DNA from: Scilla litardierei
Lineage: Eukaryota > Streptophyta > Magnoliopsida > Asparagales > Asparagaceae
Length of the DNA: 64,000 nucleotides
Assembly: GCA_030789695.1 (NCBI GenBank)
Contig: CM061139.1
Coordinates: 199,923,641 to 199,987,640 of the forward strand
Direction: 5' to 3'
The position numbers and the translations under genes were made by a program. Below the pieces are notes generated by a model. It did not search any database. It worked only from the letters and a program-made list of their open reading frames with translations, and was not told the DNA's origin. Shown here piece after piece: positions 33,601 through 44,873 of this stretch; position 1 is the first letter of the stretch, and each line of letters begins with the position of its first letter.

Positions 33601-34488
33601 ATGTCTTCCGCTTCAAAAGATATCGTCGCTGAGTTAAACAAAGGTGAAAAACTCAACGGCGATAATTACAAACTTTGGTCCATTAAGATACAATACGTTT
33701 TAGAGGAGCAAGAAGTGCTCGAAACTCTAAAGAACGTAATGATTGAACCCGAGTTGGGCACTATGGCCCAACACAGACGAGACAAGGAAGCTTTTGATGC
33801 TTGGTCTCGGAAGAATAAGATAGCGCGCATTACGTTATTAAGCAGTATGGCTGATGACATAATGCGCATCTTCCGAGAATATGACCTAGCCATGGACATA
33901 TGGTCCAAGCTAGAAGAGAAGTTCGGTGGCACATCGGTGTCCAAACTTCGCGCCTTAACTATAAGGTTCGATACATATAAGAAACGTCCAGATCATTCCA
34001 TGGGGAAACATCTGCGACATATGGCGAACCTTATCTCGGAGTTAAAGGACGCAGGTCATATGCTCACTGATGAGCAACAAATCCAAGCAGTCATACGTTC
34101 CCTACCAAATGGGTGGGATCAAATGAAGATGCATCTCACTCACAATGAGAGCATCAAGACCTTCAACGACGTTTCCAAGCACCTCGAATTAGAGGAAGAG
34201 CGGCTTGCGGCTGCCAAGCCAAGTGCAGAAGTGCACATGGTTGCTAGTTCCTCACACGGGGGAAAGAAACGTAAAGATCGTTCGAAGTCTTCTAATGAAC
34301 GTAATAAGCAACCTGAGTCTACCAAGGAACCCAAACATAAGGGTGGGCACAAGAAATGGCACAAGAAGAAAGACTTGAAAAGGATCAAGTGCTTCAAGTG
34401 TAACAAGCTCGGTCACTATGCTCGTTCGTGTACGAGTGGAAGTGACGAGGTAACTTGTAATACTAGTTACATATGTGTTTCTAGTTAA
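33601..34488 (+). CDS. gag: Copia-B Gag
   Basis: I start at the ATG at 33601 (MSSASKDIVAEL), giving 295 residues to the stop at 34486-34488. The N-terminal part is copia Gag (KLNGDNYKLWSIKIQYVLEE; DIWSKLEEKFGG). A Lys/Ser-rich linker precedes one CCHC knuckle (CFKCNKLGHYARSC) at about 34390-34431. The frame is open and this is the only intact protein of the element, though it ends earlier than a normal gag-pol junction. Confidence 0.88.
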   Translation: MSSASKDIVAELNKGEKLNGDNYKLWSIKIQYVLEEQEVLETLKNVMIEPELGTMAQHRRDKEAFDAWSRKNKIARITLLSSMADDIMRIFREYDLAMDIWSKLEEKFGGTSVSKLRALTIRFDTYKKRPDHSMGKHLRHMANLISELKDAGHMLTDEQQIQAVIRSLPNGWDQMKMHLTHNESIKTFNDVSKHLELEEERLAAAKPSAEVHMVASSSHGGKKRKDRSKSSNERNKQPESTKEPKHKGGHKKWHKKKDLKRIKCFKCNKLGHYARSCTSGSDEVTCNTSYICVSS

Positions 34489-37243
34489 CTATTTCTTGTG
34501 GAATCTAATCCATTTTGGGATAATTGATTCAGGTGCCACCGACCACATAGCAAAGGACAGACGGTCCTTCGTGGAGTATCACCGGATACTCAAGGAATGA
34601 AGTGGATCAATGTAGGAAACAACACACGTGTTGAAGTGAAAGGCGTTGGGACTCGCAAGCTTGTCTTGGACAACGGCCTCACTCTCCTACTACATGATGT
34701 TCTCTTCATTCCATATATATTCAAAGGAATATTAAAATTGTGGTCAATTTATTGGGTCTTGGTTATAGTTGGTTCCTTCGTGATTGTAATATGGACCTAT
34801 TTTGTAATAATTCCTTTATTGGTACTGGGTTTATGTTTCAAAGGATTTATTGTAATAAGTACAATGTATGATTCCTCATGTAATGAAAATTTCCTTGTGA
34901 CAAATTCTTTGACTAATGAGTCTAATATAATTTGTTGGCACTCAAGGCTTGGTCATATTGGACCAACGCGTATGGATAGACTTGCCAAACGTGGCCTTTT
35001 ATCCAATGTTTCAAAGGTTGAAATGTCGACCTGCGAACATTGCCTTGTTGGGAAATCTTGTCGCAAGCCGTTTGGAACCGGCACAAGGGCCAAGGTTCCA
35101 TTACAGCTTATCCATTCGGACATATGTGGTCCGATGAATGTCAAGACAAGACGCGGGAAGTCCTATTTCATCACTTTTAATTGATGATTTCACCCGATTC
35201 GGTCATATCTATTTTGATATCCCACAAAAGTGAAAGCACTAAACCTGCTTTAAAAACTATATGAGTTTAGTGGAGAATCAATTAGATCGCAAGATTAAGG
35301 TCGTGCGAACCGATAGGGGCGGTGAATATCAATCAACAAGTTTAAAGGAACTTTGTGATGAAAAAGGCATAGTACATCAGGTAACTATGCCTTATACTCC
35401 TCAACAAATTGGTGTTGCAGAAAGGAGGTATAGAACTTTAATGAAAAATGGTCCGTTCAATAATGGCGCAAGCTAACTTGCCAATCACCTTTTGGGGTGA
35501 TGCATTATTGACAACCGTTTTCATTTTAAACCGCGTACCCTCGAAATCAGTTAGCTCCACTCCTTATGAGTTGTGGAACCAAAGGTCTCCTGACTTAAAC
35601 ATTTTTACCTTGAGTTTGTGCATTCAACGCACATATTTCCTCCCATAAGTATGGCAAACTTGGGCCAAGGGGAAGGAAACGTATCTTTATACGATACGCA
35701 GAAAACTCCAAAGGTTATATTTTTGTTAGTCAGGAAGACAATGGTGGGCTAATTGAGTTTGAGTCGAGGGATGTCACTTTCTTGGAAAACGAGTTTCCAA
35801 GACAGGGCGAGATAAGTCCAGACTTATCTTTATTTTGAGATTTATGATCAAAAAGGATTACCTCATTCGAGTGGGAGAAATTCTTGGTGAAAACGAAAAT
35901 TCTTTTCAACCTTCACCAATGGATTATACGAATGACGATTATCCTATTCCATACGGGAATAATGATCCAAGTGGGAGCAATTCTAACAACATTTCAAGTG
36001 GGAGTGATATTAGAATTGATCTTAATTCGAGTCAACAAGGACTTGAAGAATCTCAAATATGCCACATCATGCCCTGCGAAAGACAAATGGATGAAAGCGA
36101 TGAAGGAGGAATTGAAATCCATGAAAGTTAACCAAGTCTGGGACTTAGTTAACTTACCCAGAGGACATAGAGCAATTGGGAACAAATGGGTTCTCAAAAT
36201 CAAGCATAAGGCTGATGGCTCTATTTGACAGATATAAAGCTCGCCTTGTCGCGAAAGGTTTTACGCAACAGGAAGGGATAGACTACGAAGAGACCTTCTC
36301 ACCTGTTGTGCATTTTACCTTGATTCGCATGTTTCTGGCAATGGTAGCTTGCTTATACCTCGAATTACATCAGATGGATGTAAAGACTGCCTTTCTCAAT
36401 GGAGAATTGGACGAGGAGATCTATATGGAACAACCAACAGGGTTTGTAAAAGAAGGAAACGAACATAAGGTTTGTGAACTTCGTAAATCCATATATGATC
36501 TTAAGTAAATCCTCGAGGCAATAGTATATACAATTTCAAGAAGTTGTCTTATCAAATGATTTTTTCCATGCTTGATGAAGATAACTGAGTATATATCAAG
36601 AGGATTAAAAGCAAGTATATTATCATGTCTCTATATGTAGATGACATTTTAATAGCCAGAAATGACAAGGGCTTTGTGATGAGTATCAAGGCTTGGCTTT
36701 CATCAGTATTTGAGATGAAAGGCATAGGAAAAGCCGCATATATCCTTGAAGTTAAGGTTTCAAGGAATCGTTCGAAGAAACTTCTTTCTCTTTCACAGGA
36801 GACTTATATAAAGAAGGTTCTAGAACGATTTAATATGCAGGACTGCAAGTCCATTGATATTCATATAAGCATATGCGATAATTTATATCTGGAATCGTGT
36901 CCAAAGAACCAAAAGGAAAAAGAAATTATGGAAAAAGTTCCATATTCCAGTGCAGTTGATAGTCTTATGTATGCTATGGTGTGTACGAGACCGGACATCT
37001 GTTTTGCAGTTGGAAATGGTAAGCTGTTACCAATCCAACCTAGGGCAAGAACACTGGAAAGCGGTTAAGAGGATAATGCAGTATCTTAAAGGAACTACAG
37101 ATTTGCAAAAGACTGATAAAACCAAGAAGGTAGACATAAGGTACATATCTACGCATGAGATGATAGAGGATCAGCTTACGAAAGCGATCCCCAGAAATGT
37201 GTTTTATAAACACTTATCATCCCAAGGATTGCGTATGAGCTGA
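34489..37243 (+). pseudogene. pol: Copia-B pol remnants with RNase H deletion
   Basis: Pieces in shifting frames show the protease (SGATDH near 34530), pre-integrase (WHSRLGHIGPTRM at about 34936; CEHCLVGK), integrase (SDICGP near 35118; RTDRGGEY near 35305), reverse transcriptase (ARLVAKGFTQQEGIDYEE near 36240; YVDDILIA near 36637) and the very end of RNase H (EDQLTKAIP near 37167). Stops or shifts occur near 34517, 35182, 35474, 35646, 36129, 36226, 36506 and 37066. The RNase H catalytic region is missing: sequence jumps at about 37108 from its start to its last 45 residues. Confidence 0.88.
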
Positions 37244-38289
37244 GTTGTACAAATATATATTCCCATGTCTAAGAAAGATCAAATTTAATAAAAGAATAAG
37301 TTCTTTTTCAAGCATTGCATATGAATTTCTTAAAGAAATGTTTGTGTACATTTTTTGAAATCTCAGCTGAATTGTGTGTATGTCGGACAGATTAAGGTTG
37401 GCTCTCTCACATGAGCAACCGCCTTATCTTATCAGATGGATAAGATAGAGATGAGACTAATTTAAAGTCAAAATCATTAGACGAATGATTTAGAGTCATG
37501 ACTTTAACAAAGTTAGTCGAATGAAAGATCTGCATCATATGGATGCTTACAAAAGATCTGAGATCTGTATCACAAGGATAAAAAGATCTCATTGGATTTT
37601 ATAATCCTATCTGTCTTATGCAGGATGAGAGTCCGGGAATATTTCCGGAGTAGTAAGGGGACTCAAAAGATAGGCACTGTGGTGTCTGATCTTTCATCCG
37701 TACAACATCATTAAGACATACTCTCCCTGGGAAAGGAGTGATGTTGTAATACGTGTTCATACCACGTATGCATTTAGACCAATGAGTTAGTAGCAATAGT
37801 GTTTGCTATTATGTGAGACTCAAAGGCCATACGGGTCTTAACTCTTACCCTCAAGGACTCCAATTGGTTCCTTTAGATTTGACGAGATGATCGCTATCTT
37901 AGCGTGTTACTAATGGGCTATGGTAATTCGGCTCGGCGGGGCACGTTAGAAAAGCGAATCAAGTCAAGATCAGAAGGTTCGCAAGAAGAGGAAGATTGAT
38001 TTCATATTCGCATTTGGACTTTAGTGATTCAAAGCTGGCCAGCCAATTGTAATCCAGATGGGATTCAATTGTTGAATATAAAGTACAAGAAATGCGAAGA
38101 AATAATCTAGGGTAAAGCATGCGTTGAACTACTCAACTTTGCACCTTCGAGGTCGTTGTGTATCTCTAACAAGTGCACAACAACAGACTCTACGCGCATG
38201 ACGGTCGCACGGTCTATTTCTCGGTATGATAGATGAAAGAACTAAGGGAAAGACGTTCTCTTACAATCCCCTCAAGTGTGAGTGGGAGA
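37244..38289 (+). other. Copia-B 3' untranslated region
   Basis: This is about 1 kb without a gene, longer than usual for copia. It ends in AGTGAGTGGGAGA-like purine sequence just before the LTR. Short minus-strand ORFs at 37407-37796 carry no domain. Confidence 0.6.
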
Positions 38290-38896
38290 TGTTGGATATG
38301 GAAGACGTTTGTACACCCTTGTGGGGGATGTACGAGGGATTACGGACCTCGAACGTCGCGTACACAAAGTCGTGTGCAAAGGGAATCTGTTCCCTTGCGG
38401 AGAGGATCTCTGGATGAGCGGGAAAGTCGCATTATATATGCATAAGTGCATGCGACATATGGCTAATAAAGGGGGAATATCTTAAGCGTATGTTGTACCA
38501 TGCATATGGTACAACTTAAGCTTATAATGTGCCATGTATCATGGTACACCTTAATTAAGTTGTTCCAAAGGAACAACTTACCCTAAAATAACTACCTTGG
38601 GGGCTATAAATAAGACCCAAGGGTAGCCATTTTGATTACACCTTTTGCATGAAATTCATGCATGCATCTTCATCCTAGCGAAGCTCTGCAGAAATATTTC
38701 CTCTCCCTCTATCCAAGTTCTTAATCTAAAGTAGAGATTTAGATTGTGGATTTAGTAGCCTTACTCCGTTCGTGAGTAGACTCGATCCGTCGTGGCGAAT
38801 CCGAAGGCGAAGTTCGTAGACTACCGTGCAGCATACGCAAGCGTAAGTCTAAACTTCATATTATCGATCCTAACTCTGTTTTGGCAGGATCCTACA
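38290..38896 (+). repeat. Copia-B 3' LTR
   Basis: This 607-bp LTR differs from the 5' copy at two positions that I found. It is followed by the target duplication tgtcg (38897-38901). Confidence 0.93.
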
Positions 38897-39651
38897 TGTC
38901 GGACATAGCCCAAGTGATTGGTGTAGTTTGCAAACACATGTCAAATCCGAGTAAAGTGTATTGGAATGCGGTGAAGTAGATTTTGAAGTATTTGGGAGAC
39001 ACCAAAGAGTTGGGCATCATGTTTGAGAAGAAAGACGACTCAAATGTTGTAGTGAAATATGTTGATGTGGATTGTGCGGGGGATTTTAACAAGAGGATGT
39101 CTACTACCGGGTATGTCTTCACACTTACTAGTAATACTATTTCTTGGATGTTGGTGCTACAATCCACGACATCATTATCTACAACAGAGTCTGAGTACAT
39201 GACAATCACGGAGGCTTCCAAGGAAGATATTTGGTTGAGAGGTTTGGTAAATGAACTTGGGTTGGACCTAAAAAAACATCCAAGTATTCTCGGATAGTCA
39301 AAGTGCAATTTGCTTGACCAAGAATCATGTCTATCACACAAGAACAAAACACATTGCGCTGATGTACCATAGAGTTTGTGATTGGGTCGATGATGGTGAA
39401 ATTTCTATCAAGAAGGTGCACACCGACGAGAATGCAGCGGATGTCTTTACCAAGCCGGTGACTAGAGAGAAGTTTAGGCATTGCTTAAACTTGCTAAACA
39501 TTTCTTTGTTCTAGAGATGAGGAGGAGCACCTCTCCTCAGGTGGTTGGAGTTGTGATGTTGGTGGGCAGTTGTTCTCACCATGGTTAAGGTGTATTGAAC
39601 ACCTTGTTGATCTCATGGGGCATGGAAAAGTTTTCTCGACAAGGTGGAGAT
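38897..39651 (+). pseudogene. Tork-like copia, piece 3: RNase H and 3' untranslated region
   Basis: This resumes after Copia-B with the RT/RNase H connection (NPSKVYWNAVK at about 38945), then RNase H (VDVDCAGDFNKRMSTTGYVF, STTESEYM) and the copia end (AADVFTKPV at about 39430). A stop at 38980 and a shift near 39290 break it. The 3' region ends in the purine tract AAGGTGGAGAT (39641-39651). Confidence 0.88.
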
Positions 39652-40140
39652 TGTTAAAGTTTGGCTCCAAAACTCTAGTTTGTTACATGTGCCTTAGTGA
39701 GGGGTATACTTGTACATTACTAGGGAATGTTGTAACCCTTGTTGGGACCATATAAATAATCTCTTTGTTTATGGGTTTTCATCTAGAGAGAGATCTTGTA
39801 AGAAGAGGAGAATAACCTAAACAAACGGGGCTAGGAAAGAGTGAGAACTTTGAAGAAGGAGAAGCAAGGGGTTGATGATTTAATCCTTGTATGGTGCCTT
39901 AGTGACTTCTAATAAAGCTTTGTAATTGCTCTTCCACTCTTGTGTGAGCTTTGGTTTGTTCTTTCTCTTTTGTCTTGCATATTGTTGAGCTTGATTAATC
40001 TGTGGAGATCCACGAAGAGACATTGTGGTGGAGATCTAACCTATCTTGTGGTTTGCCGAGCTTAAGATTGCCCGAGCCCATTCATCCCTCATCGATTCGG
40101 GGCCAACCTAGAGAGGGAGCTGAGAAAGTCCATCTTATTA
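39652..40140 (+). repeat. Tork-like 3' LTR (right end approximate)
   Basis: It starts TGTTAAAGTTTGGC right after the purine tract. A TATA box (TATAAATAA, 39751-39759) and an AATAAAG signal near 39911 fit an LTR. No 5' LTR is in the window, so the right boundary near 40140 is a guess from typical length. Confidence 0.65.
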
Positions 40141-41341
40141 TATGCGGTGTTTATGCAATGTTCATCTTATTAATAAAAGTCCATCTCATTGTTGTGCTAA
40201 TTAAATTTTATGCGGTGTTCGTTTGAGGTGGATTCTTATATTTGGCAGTTCTTAATATCTTTCCTTCTATTTTTCTTTCTCCATAATGTACAACATATGT
40301 ACATGTGTGCATATCTTGATTTGATCCACATAAACCATTCGAGCAATCCAAGTTTGAATGGTTTGGTTTGAGTGCTAATATTGCCGGTTCAGTCTGAACT
40401 TTTTTATATGGATCGGATTTCCAGACCAAACTGTATAAATTGTACCGTTTTTGTTTTGAAGCCAACGGTATTGCTTACAATCGTAACTTTTAAGTGTGCC
40501 TTTGCATGAAAATAAGCAGCAGGCAAGGTGTTTACCAAAACCTCAATAGGGATAAATAGAAGTTTTGGATGACAAATGGGTTGAAAAGTTCAACAGTCGA
40601 ACTCGAAGAAACTGACATATTCTATTCAGATGGATTAGGCGTAAAATATGGATATAATAGTTAAATTTGATGGCGATGATGGTTTGATGGCGATGATGGC
40701 TGAGTTAGCTAATTGTGGATTCATGATTTGTAATGCTACGGGACAATCTGTGAAAGTTGGCTTGATTTGGGGGCACTATGGAGCATTGAAGAAGTGTAGG
40801 CAAGTAGTCATGCATGGCTAGCTTGTATGTGCCTCTGGTCCCATGTATCTGGCTCCACATAGCCAGATATGTGAGTTTAGAGCCGTGCTAGCTCTAGCAA
40901 GCTGGAATCCTCAGTTTAGAGGATCGACGGCTCGGAAGCTTGTCAATTCAGAAGCTCAACAAATCGATAGCCTGGCTTTCAGTAGCTTGTGAGATCGGCA
41001 ACCAATGAGCTCGAAGCTCGGAGGCATCGACCACCGGATGAAAAATCCTACTCGAGTTAGAGTTTCTCTCACAATAGATGTTTACGTTCGGATTACTCTC
41101 TAAATAGAATTATATTTGAATTGGAGTTCATCTCCCAGTTTAATTTGGTTTGCGCCCATGCTTGAAAGGCTATAAAAGGGGCGCTTATATAGGGTTTTAG
41201 ATAGGCATGTTGAGGAGAAGAAAGAGAGAGTGCTGCCATTGAGAGCATCATGCTGCCATTGAGAGAGCATCATGCTGCCATAGAGAGAGCCAATTATAGA
41301 GATTATATTGAGAGCTCTTAGGGAGATCTTGAGTGCTTCTT
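40141..41341. other. Unassigned LTR-like sequence
   Basis: No protein-coding gene is recognised. A TATA box (TATAAAAG, 41171-41178) followed by a transcribed-looking leader suggests the 3' half of a decayed LTR. At 41231-41288 there are three copies of a 22-bp unit GCTGCCATTGAGAGAGCATCAT. The sequence changes abruptly near 41342 into minus-strand copia gag. Confidence 0.45.
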
Positions 41342-42678
41342 TTTTGTTGATAAGACATAAGAGTTATATTTTCTATTCTTTTGTCGCCACGGAGCACAAT
41401 TGTCCCAGCCATTCAGCATCTCTACTTTGTATAAACATGAGGTCGTCTCCTCACATAAGCAAGATGCCATCACGACGCTACACTTCTTCGCAAACCAAAG
41501 AGCTCTGATACCACTTGTTGGAAACAAATATATCCCGTAGTGGCAGCCAAATAGTCCCAACGCCCAAATTGTGCAACCTAGGCTTAAGCGGAATTAAACC
41601 AAACACATCTTGGGCAAGAGAGAGAATTAGCACCAACTAACCAATTTCCTCAACAATCTTGTGATAGAACGATGCAAGCACATGATAACATACAAAGTAA
41701 ATAAATTAAGAAACACAACATGATACACGGGAGTTTACCCAGATTTGGCCCCTTAGGGGCCAACGTCCAGCAATCCGATGCAAACAGTTCCACTATGATC
41801 AAGGATGCAAATACACCGACCCACGTTCTTCCTCTTCCTCCAATACAAGTGATATAGCTTCAATCAAGACAATCTAACCCTAGATCTCTCCTCAAGCCCT
41901 CACAATCTCTACTCAAGTGGGAATCCCTAATAATAGAGCTCCTATAAGATATAGGATTCCTCAAGGGACCCAATCCCACTATCAATGAAGATTTATAATT
42001 GGTAATAGATTTCCTACAAATTAGGATAATCCCCAAGGGACTCAAGATCAAACACTAGAAAGAAGAAGAAGAAACACTCACTTGGATCTCACAAACTCAA
42101 GCTCTTGCTTTTCTCAAACCTTAGCTTTCATGGACTCCCAAGAAATCTCCAAGTATTGGCTACACCAAACAACACTCAAAGAGCTCATTAAATACCCATA
42201 GGGAACGCAACTAGCGCGGCCATTGGATTGAGCAACCACTCAATCCAATGGTCACAGATCAGTCTCAGAAAAACAGAGTCGGTCGGCACTAGACGTCTAG
42301 AGTTTACCTTCCGGATGTCTTCTGCCCAGTCAAGACGTTTGGAGGATGAACTCCAGATGTCTAAAGAAAGACTGAACAGATTAGAACTATTCACAAGAGA
42401 GTCTCGATGGTAGGACATGATATCTGGTGAAGACCGCCCAGGCATCTGGCCGCTGGTTAGACGTCTGAGGAGTCATCTCTAGACATTTGATGGCATTCCT
42501 TGGCTGACACGGTTGATACGCCAAACATATGGGACTTGACCACCAGACATTTGACGTCCTCGATAAGGCTGGAGACCCAACTACATCGAACGTCTGATGC
42601 ATATGCATCAGATGTAGGCATCAAACATCTGATCCTGGCAATTTTGCACAGATTGGATTTTGTAGCCGACTTTCAACA
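41342..42678 (-). mobile_element. Copia remnant on the minus strand: LTR, primer site and gag start
   Basis: On the minus strand an LTR running from about 42678 (starts TGTTGAA) to 41516 (ends CCAACA) is followed by the primer site TGGTATCAGAGC (41513-41502). A Gag start follows, with its ATG at 41470 and the copia Gag motif MLNGWDNCAPWR. Gag is cut after about 43 codons by unrelated sequence. The LTR contains a perfect 20-bp palindrome at 42593-42612 and repeated AGACGTCTG-like words. Confidence 0.7.
41502..41513 (-). promoter_or_regulatory. Primer-binding site of the minus-strand copia remnant
   Basis: The plus-strand GCTCTGATACCA is the reverse complement of the initiator tRNA primer site. 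It lies two bases from the LTR end, at the right place relative to the truncated gag. Confidence 0.85.
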
Positions 42679-42798
42679 CTATTTAACTTTTTATATCTAA
42701 CTTTTTACAATAATTACACAAGAAAGTTAGATGAGATCATAAATATTTATCTAACCCGTAACTTTTCAATTCATTTTATATTTAAACAGACAAAGTTT

Positions 42799-42943
42799 GA
42801 GCTCCGGTGCTCACCCTAGTGGTTGAAACACTCGGCTGCCTCGGTGGAGGCATGGGTTTGATTCCCACTACCCATATCTGATCAGGGCAGGTATACCAAT
42901 GTTCAACTACCCATGTTTACATCTTTCCGATGAACCAAAAAAC
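42799..42943 (+). mobile_element. tRNA-derived SINE with 15-bp target duplication
   Basis: A box A-like segment (GCTCACCCTAGTGGTT) and a box B segment (GGTTTGATTCCCAC) lie about 40 bp apart, followed by an A-rich tail. The 15-bp sequence AAACAGACAAAGTTT stands at 42784-42798 and again at 43575-43589. The duplication brackets both the SINE and the MITE inserted in its tail. It would be transcribed by RNA polymerase III and moved by LINE proteins. Confidence 0.75.
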
Positions 42944-43571
42944 GGCTTAATTTCGGAAAACTACCTCATACTTTCACTGAATTCCAAAAAATATCTCTTA
43001 TTTTAATATAATCACAAACTATCTCATACTTTTCAGGTTTCGATAAACTCTCGCATCCACATATCCCCCTCTCCCCCACCGTTGTCCCTTGCCCTCTATC
43101 CATCGCCACCCATCCCCATTCCACCCCCCGTCGCCCTCCTCCCACTCCCCCACCGTCCTCCCCCATCGCCCCCACCACCACCCTTCACCCTCCATCCATC
43201 GCTGTCCATCCCCCTTCCACCCACCTCCCCCTCCCCCCCCCCCCACACCCCTCCCCACTCCATCCACCATAGCCCCCCCCCCACTCCCCCCTCCCCCACC
43301 GCTGCACTCGTCCACCACTTTTCCCACCGCCGCCCTCCTCCCTCATCCACCATCCCACATATATCAAAGTATGAGGTAGTTCTACGAAATTAAATCAAAG
43401 TATGAGTTAGTTCTATGAAATTAAGCAAATTATGATGTAGTTCTACGAAACCAATGTATGAGGGAATTTATCGAAACCTGAAAAGTATGATGTAGTTTTG
43501 CGATTATATTAAAATAAGAGATATTTTTTTGGAATTCACGAAAGGATGAGGTAGTTTTTCGAAATTAAGCC
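42944..43571. mobile_element. TIR MITE inserted in the SINE tail
   Basis: This 628-bp element has terminal inverted repeats of about 120 bp, starting GGCTTAATTTCG and ending CGAAATTAAGCC. It is flanked by AAAAAAC on both sides (42937-42943 and 43572-43578), or by 9 bp if the adjoining CC is counted, which would suit a Mutator-type target duplication. The centre (about 43060-43350) is a C-rich low-complexity stretch. ORFs there on both strands are compositional. No transposase is encoded. Confidence 0.8.
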
Positions 43572-43589
43572 AAAAAACAGACAAAGTTT

Positions 43590-43886
43590 TGCTCTTGTCA
43601 AACACCGATTTCATATTGAAAAAAAAGATATCAACCATTTTTAACTTGCCAAACAAGTAGTTTCGCGTATCTAAAGACTAACTCGGCATACATTATGGCC
43701 ATGTTTGGTTTGAGGGAAAAGGAAAGAAACAAAAGAAAATTGAAAAGAAAACTATTTTCTTCTGAAAGAAAACAGAAGGGAAAAAGAAAGTGAAGGAAAG
43801 TAAAGAAAAAATCAAACTTAAACCTTTCTTCCTTCTTTTCCCTCCCCAAATCGATAGAAAACAAAGGAAAACACTGCTCAGTCTGG
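43590..43886. other. Unassigned sequence
   Basis: It contains an A/G-rich low-complexity block (about 43700-43860). I see no gene. Confidence 0.4.
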
Positions 43887-43894
43887 CCTTCGAC

Positions 43895-44865
43895 TTGGGA
43901 TGAGAATGGGTCAGGGCTGGCCCGGTGCCCAATCGGGCCAGCCCGAAAAGCCCGGATAATATTCAAACCCATTCAACCCAATTCTAAATACCCAATTGAA
44001 TTTCGGGCAGAAACGGTTCTCTAGCCAAAGCCCGATCGGGCCGTCCATATGACACATCTGGCTTTTTTGTGTGCCACCAGAAACCAGTCGTTGTCTTACA
44101 GGTTCGAGCCTTCGAGGACGTTGGAGCCCCGTGAATTTCCTTGTACGGGACTGGCGCTCACTTTTATATCTCTTGATTTTTGGGACGTCCATTGTTTTTG
44201 CACTACGCGGTTAATGGCCAAAATAAATATAGCCCCCGAAATTTTGGTTAAATGTCTATATGTGCCACTACATGTTAACCTGGGTGATAATGAAGGAATA
44301 TATTTGTCTTGTGTCTTGTAATTCTGGGAAGTGTGCTGGGGTCAAGAAGGAAAAGACAGTTTAATTTCTCTGGGCCCCACTTTGTATTTTTTTTAAATTT
44401 TCCCTTCCCTTGAAAGACGTGGGGGGTTTTAGTAGAAATATTTTTTTATCCTTCGGAGAGCTGGTGATAAGCACCCGCAGAGACCACAGCCACTAGGGTT
44501 CGAACCTGATTGTCCCGCACGAAGTGGGATGATGGTGACAATCAGACGCAGTCCACTGGCTACTAGAAATATTCATACCCGAGCGAAAGAAGTATATTTG
44601 TATTAATTTATTTCATTTTAGTTTGTGATCGGGATGAATCCGAATGTTAATTTTAATGTGACATGTTTGTTGTTCAATTTTTAATGTTTTTAATGTATTT
44701 TTATTAAGAGGCCCGATGGGCTGGCCCAAAGCCATCTTTAAACCTATTTGGGTATTCCTAAAAAGCTCATATGGGCTTTGGACCGGCCCGAAAACCCGTC
44801 CGTTTCAATTGGGCATCTATTTGGCCCGGCCCGGCCCGGCTGGGCCCGGCCCGTTCTCATGCCTA
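43895..44865. mobile_element. hAT-like non-autonomous element
   Basis: This 971-bp element has imperfect inverted ends: TTGGGATGAGAATGGG on the left and, reversed, TAGGCATGAGAACGGG on the right. Inside each end are GGCCCGG-type repeats. It is flanked by ccttcgac (43887-43894) and acttcgac (44866-44873), an 8-bp duplication with one mismatch, as expected for hAT. No transposase is encoded. A SINE is inserted inside it. Confidence 0.75.
44443..44563 (-). mobile_element. tRNA-derived SINE inside the hAT-like element
   Basis: On the minus strand it starts with a box A-like GTAGCCAGTGGACTGCG. Box B is GGTTCGAACCC (about 44495-44506), and it ends in a run of A. The 10-bp duplication TAGAAATATT flanks it (44433-44442 and 44564-44573). 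Box B is palindromic, so strand was decided by box A and the A-rich end. Confidence 0.75.
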
Positions 44866-44873
44866 ACTTCGAC

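Larger units (their letters stand above)
31020..38896 (+). mobile_element. Copia-B: Ty1/copia element with 607-bp LTRs and defective pol
   Basis: It has two LTRs of exactly 607 bp (31020-31626 and 38290-38896), a perfect target duplication tgtcg (31015-31019 and 38897-38901), a classic initiator-tRNA primer site and a purine tract AGTGGGAGA before the 3' LTR. I found only two LTR differences (near 31218 and 31262), so insertion is recent. Pol nevertheless has many stops and a deletion. It was therefore probably already defective when it jumped, moved by proteins of another element. Confidence 0.93.

Noticed and set aside
43082..43393. Pro/His-rich and Gly-rich ORFs in the MITE
   Set aside because: The C-rich simple sequence is open on both strands; there is no start context or domain.
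43680..43890. A second MITE starting GGCCATGTTTGG
   Set aside because: I could not find a matching inverted end or a target duplication.
44495..44506. A tRNA gene on the plus strand
   Set aside because: The box B match is palindromic. Box A, the A-rich end and the target duplication show a SINE on the minus strand.
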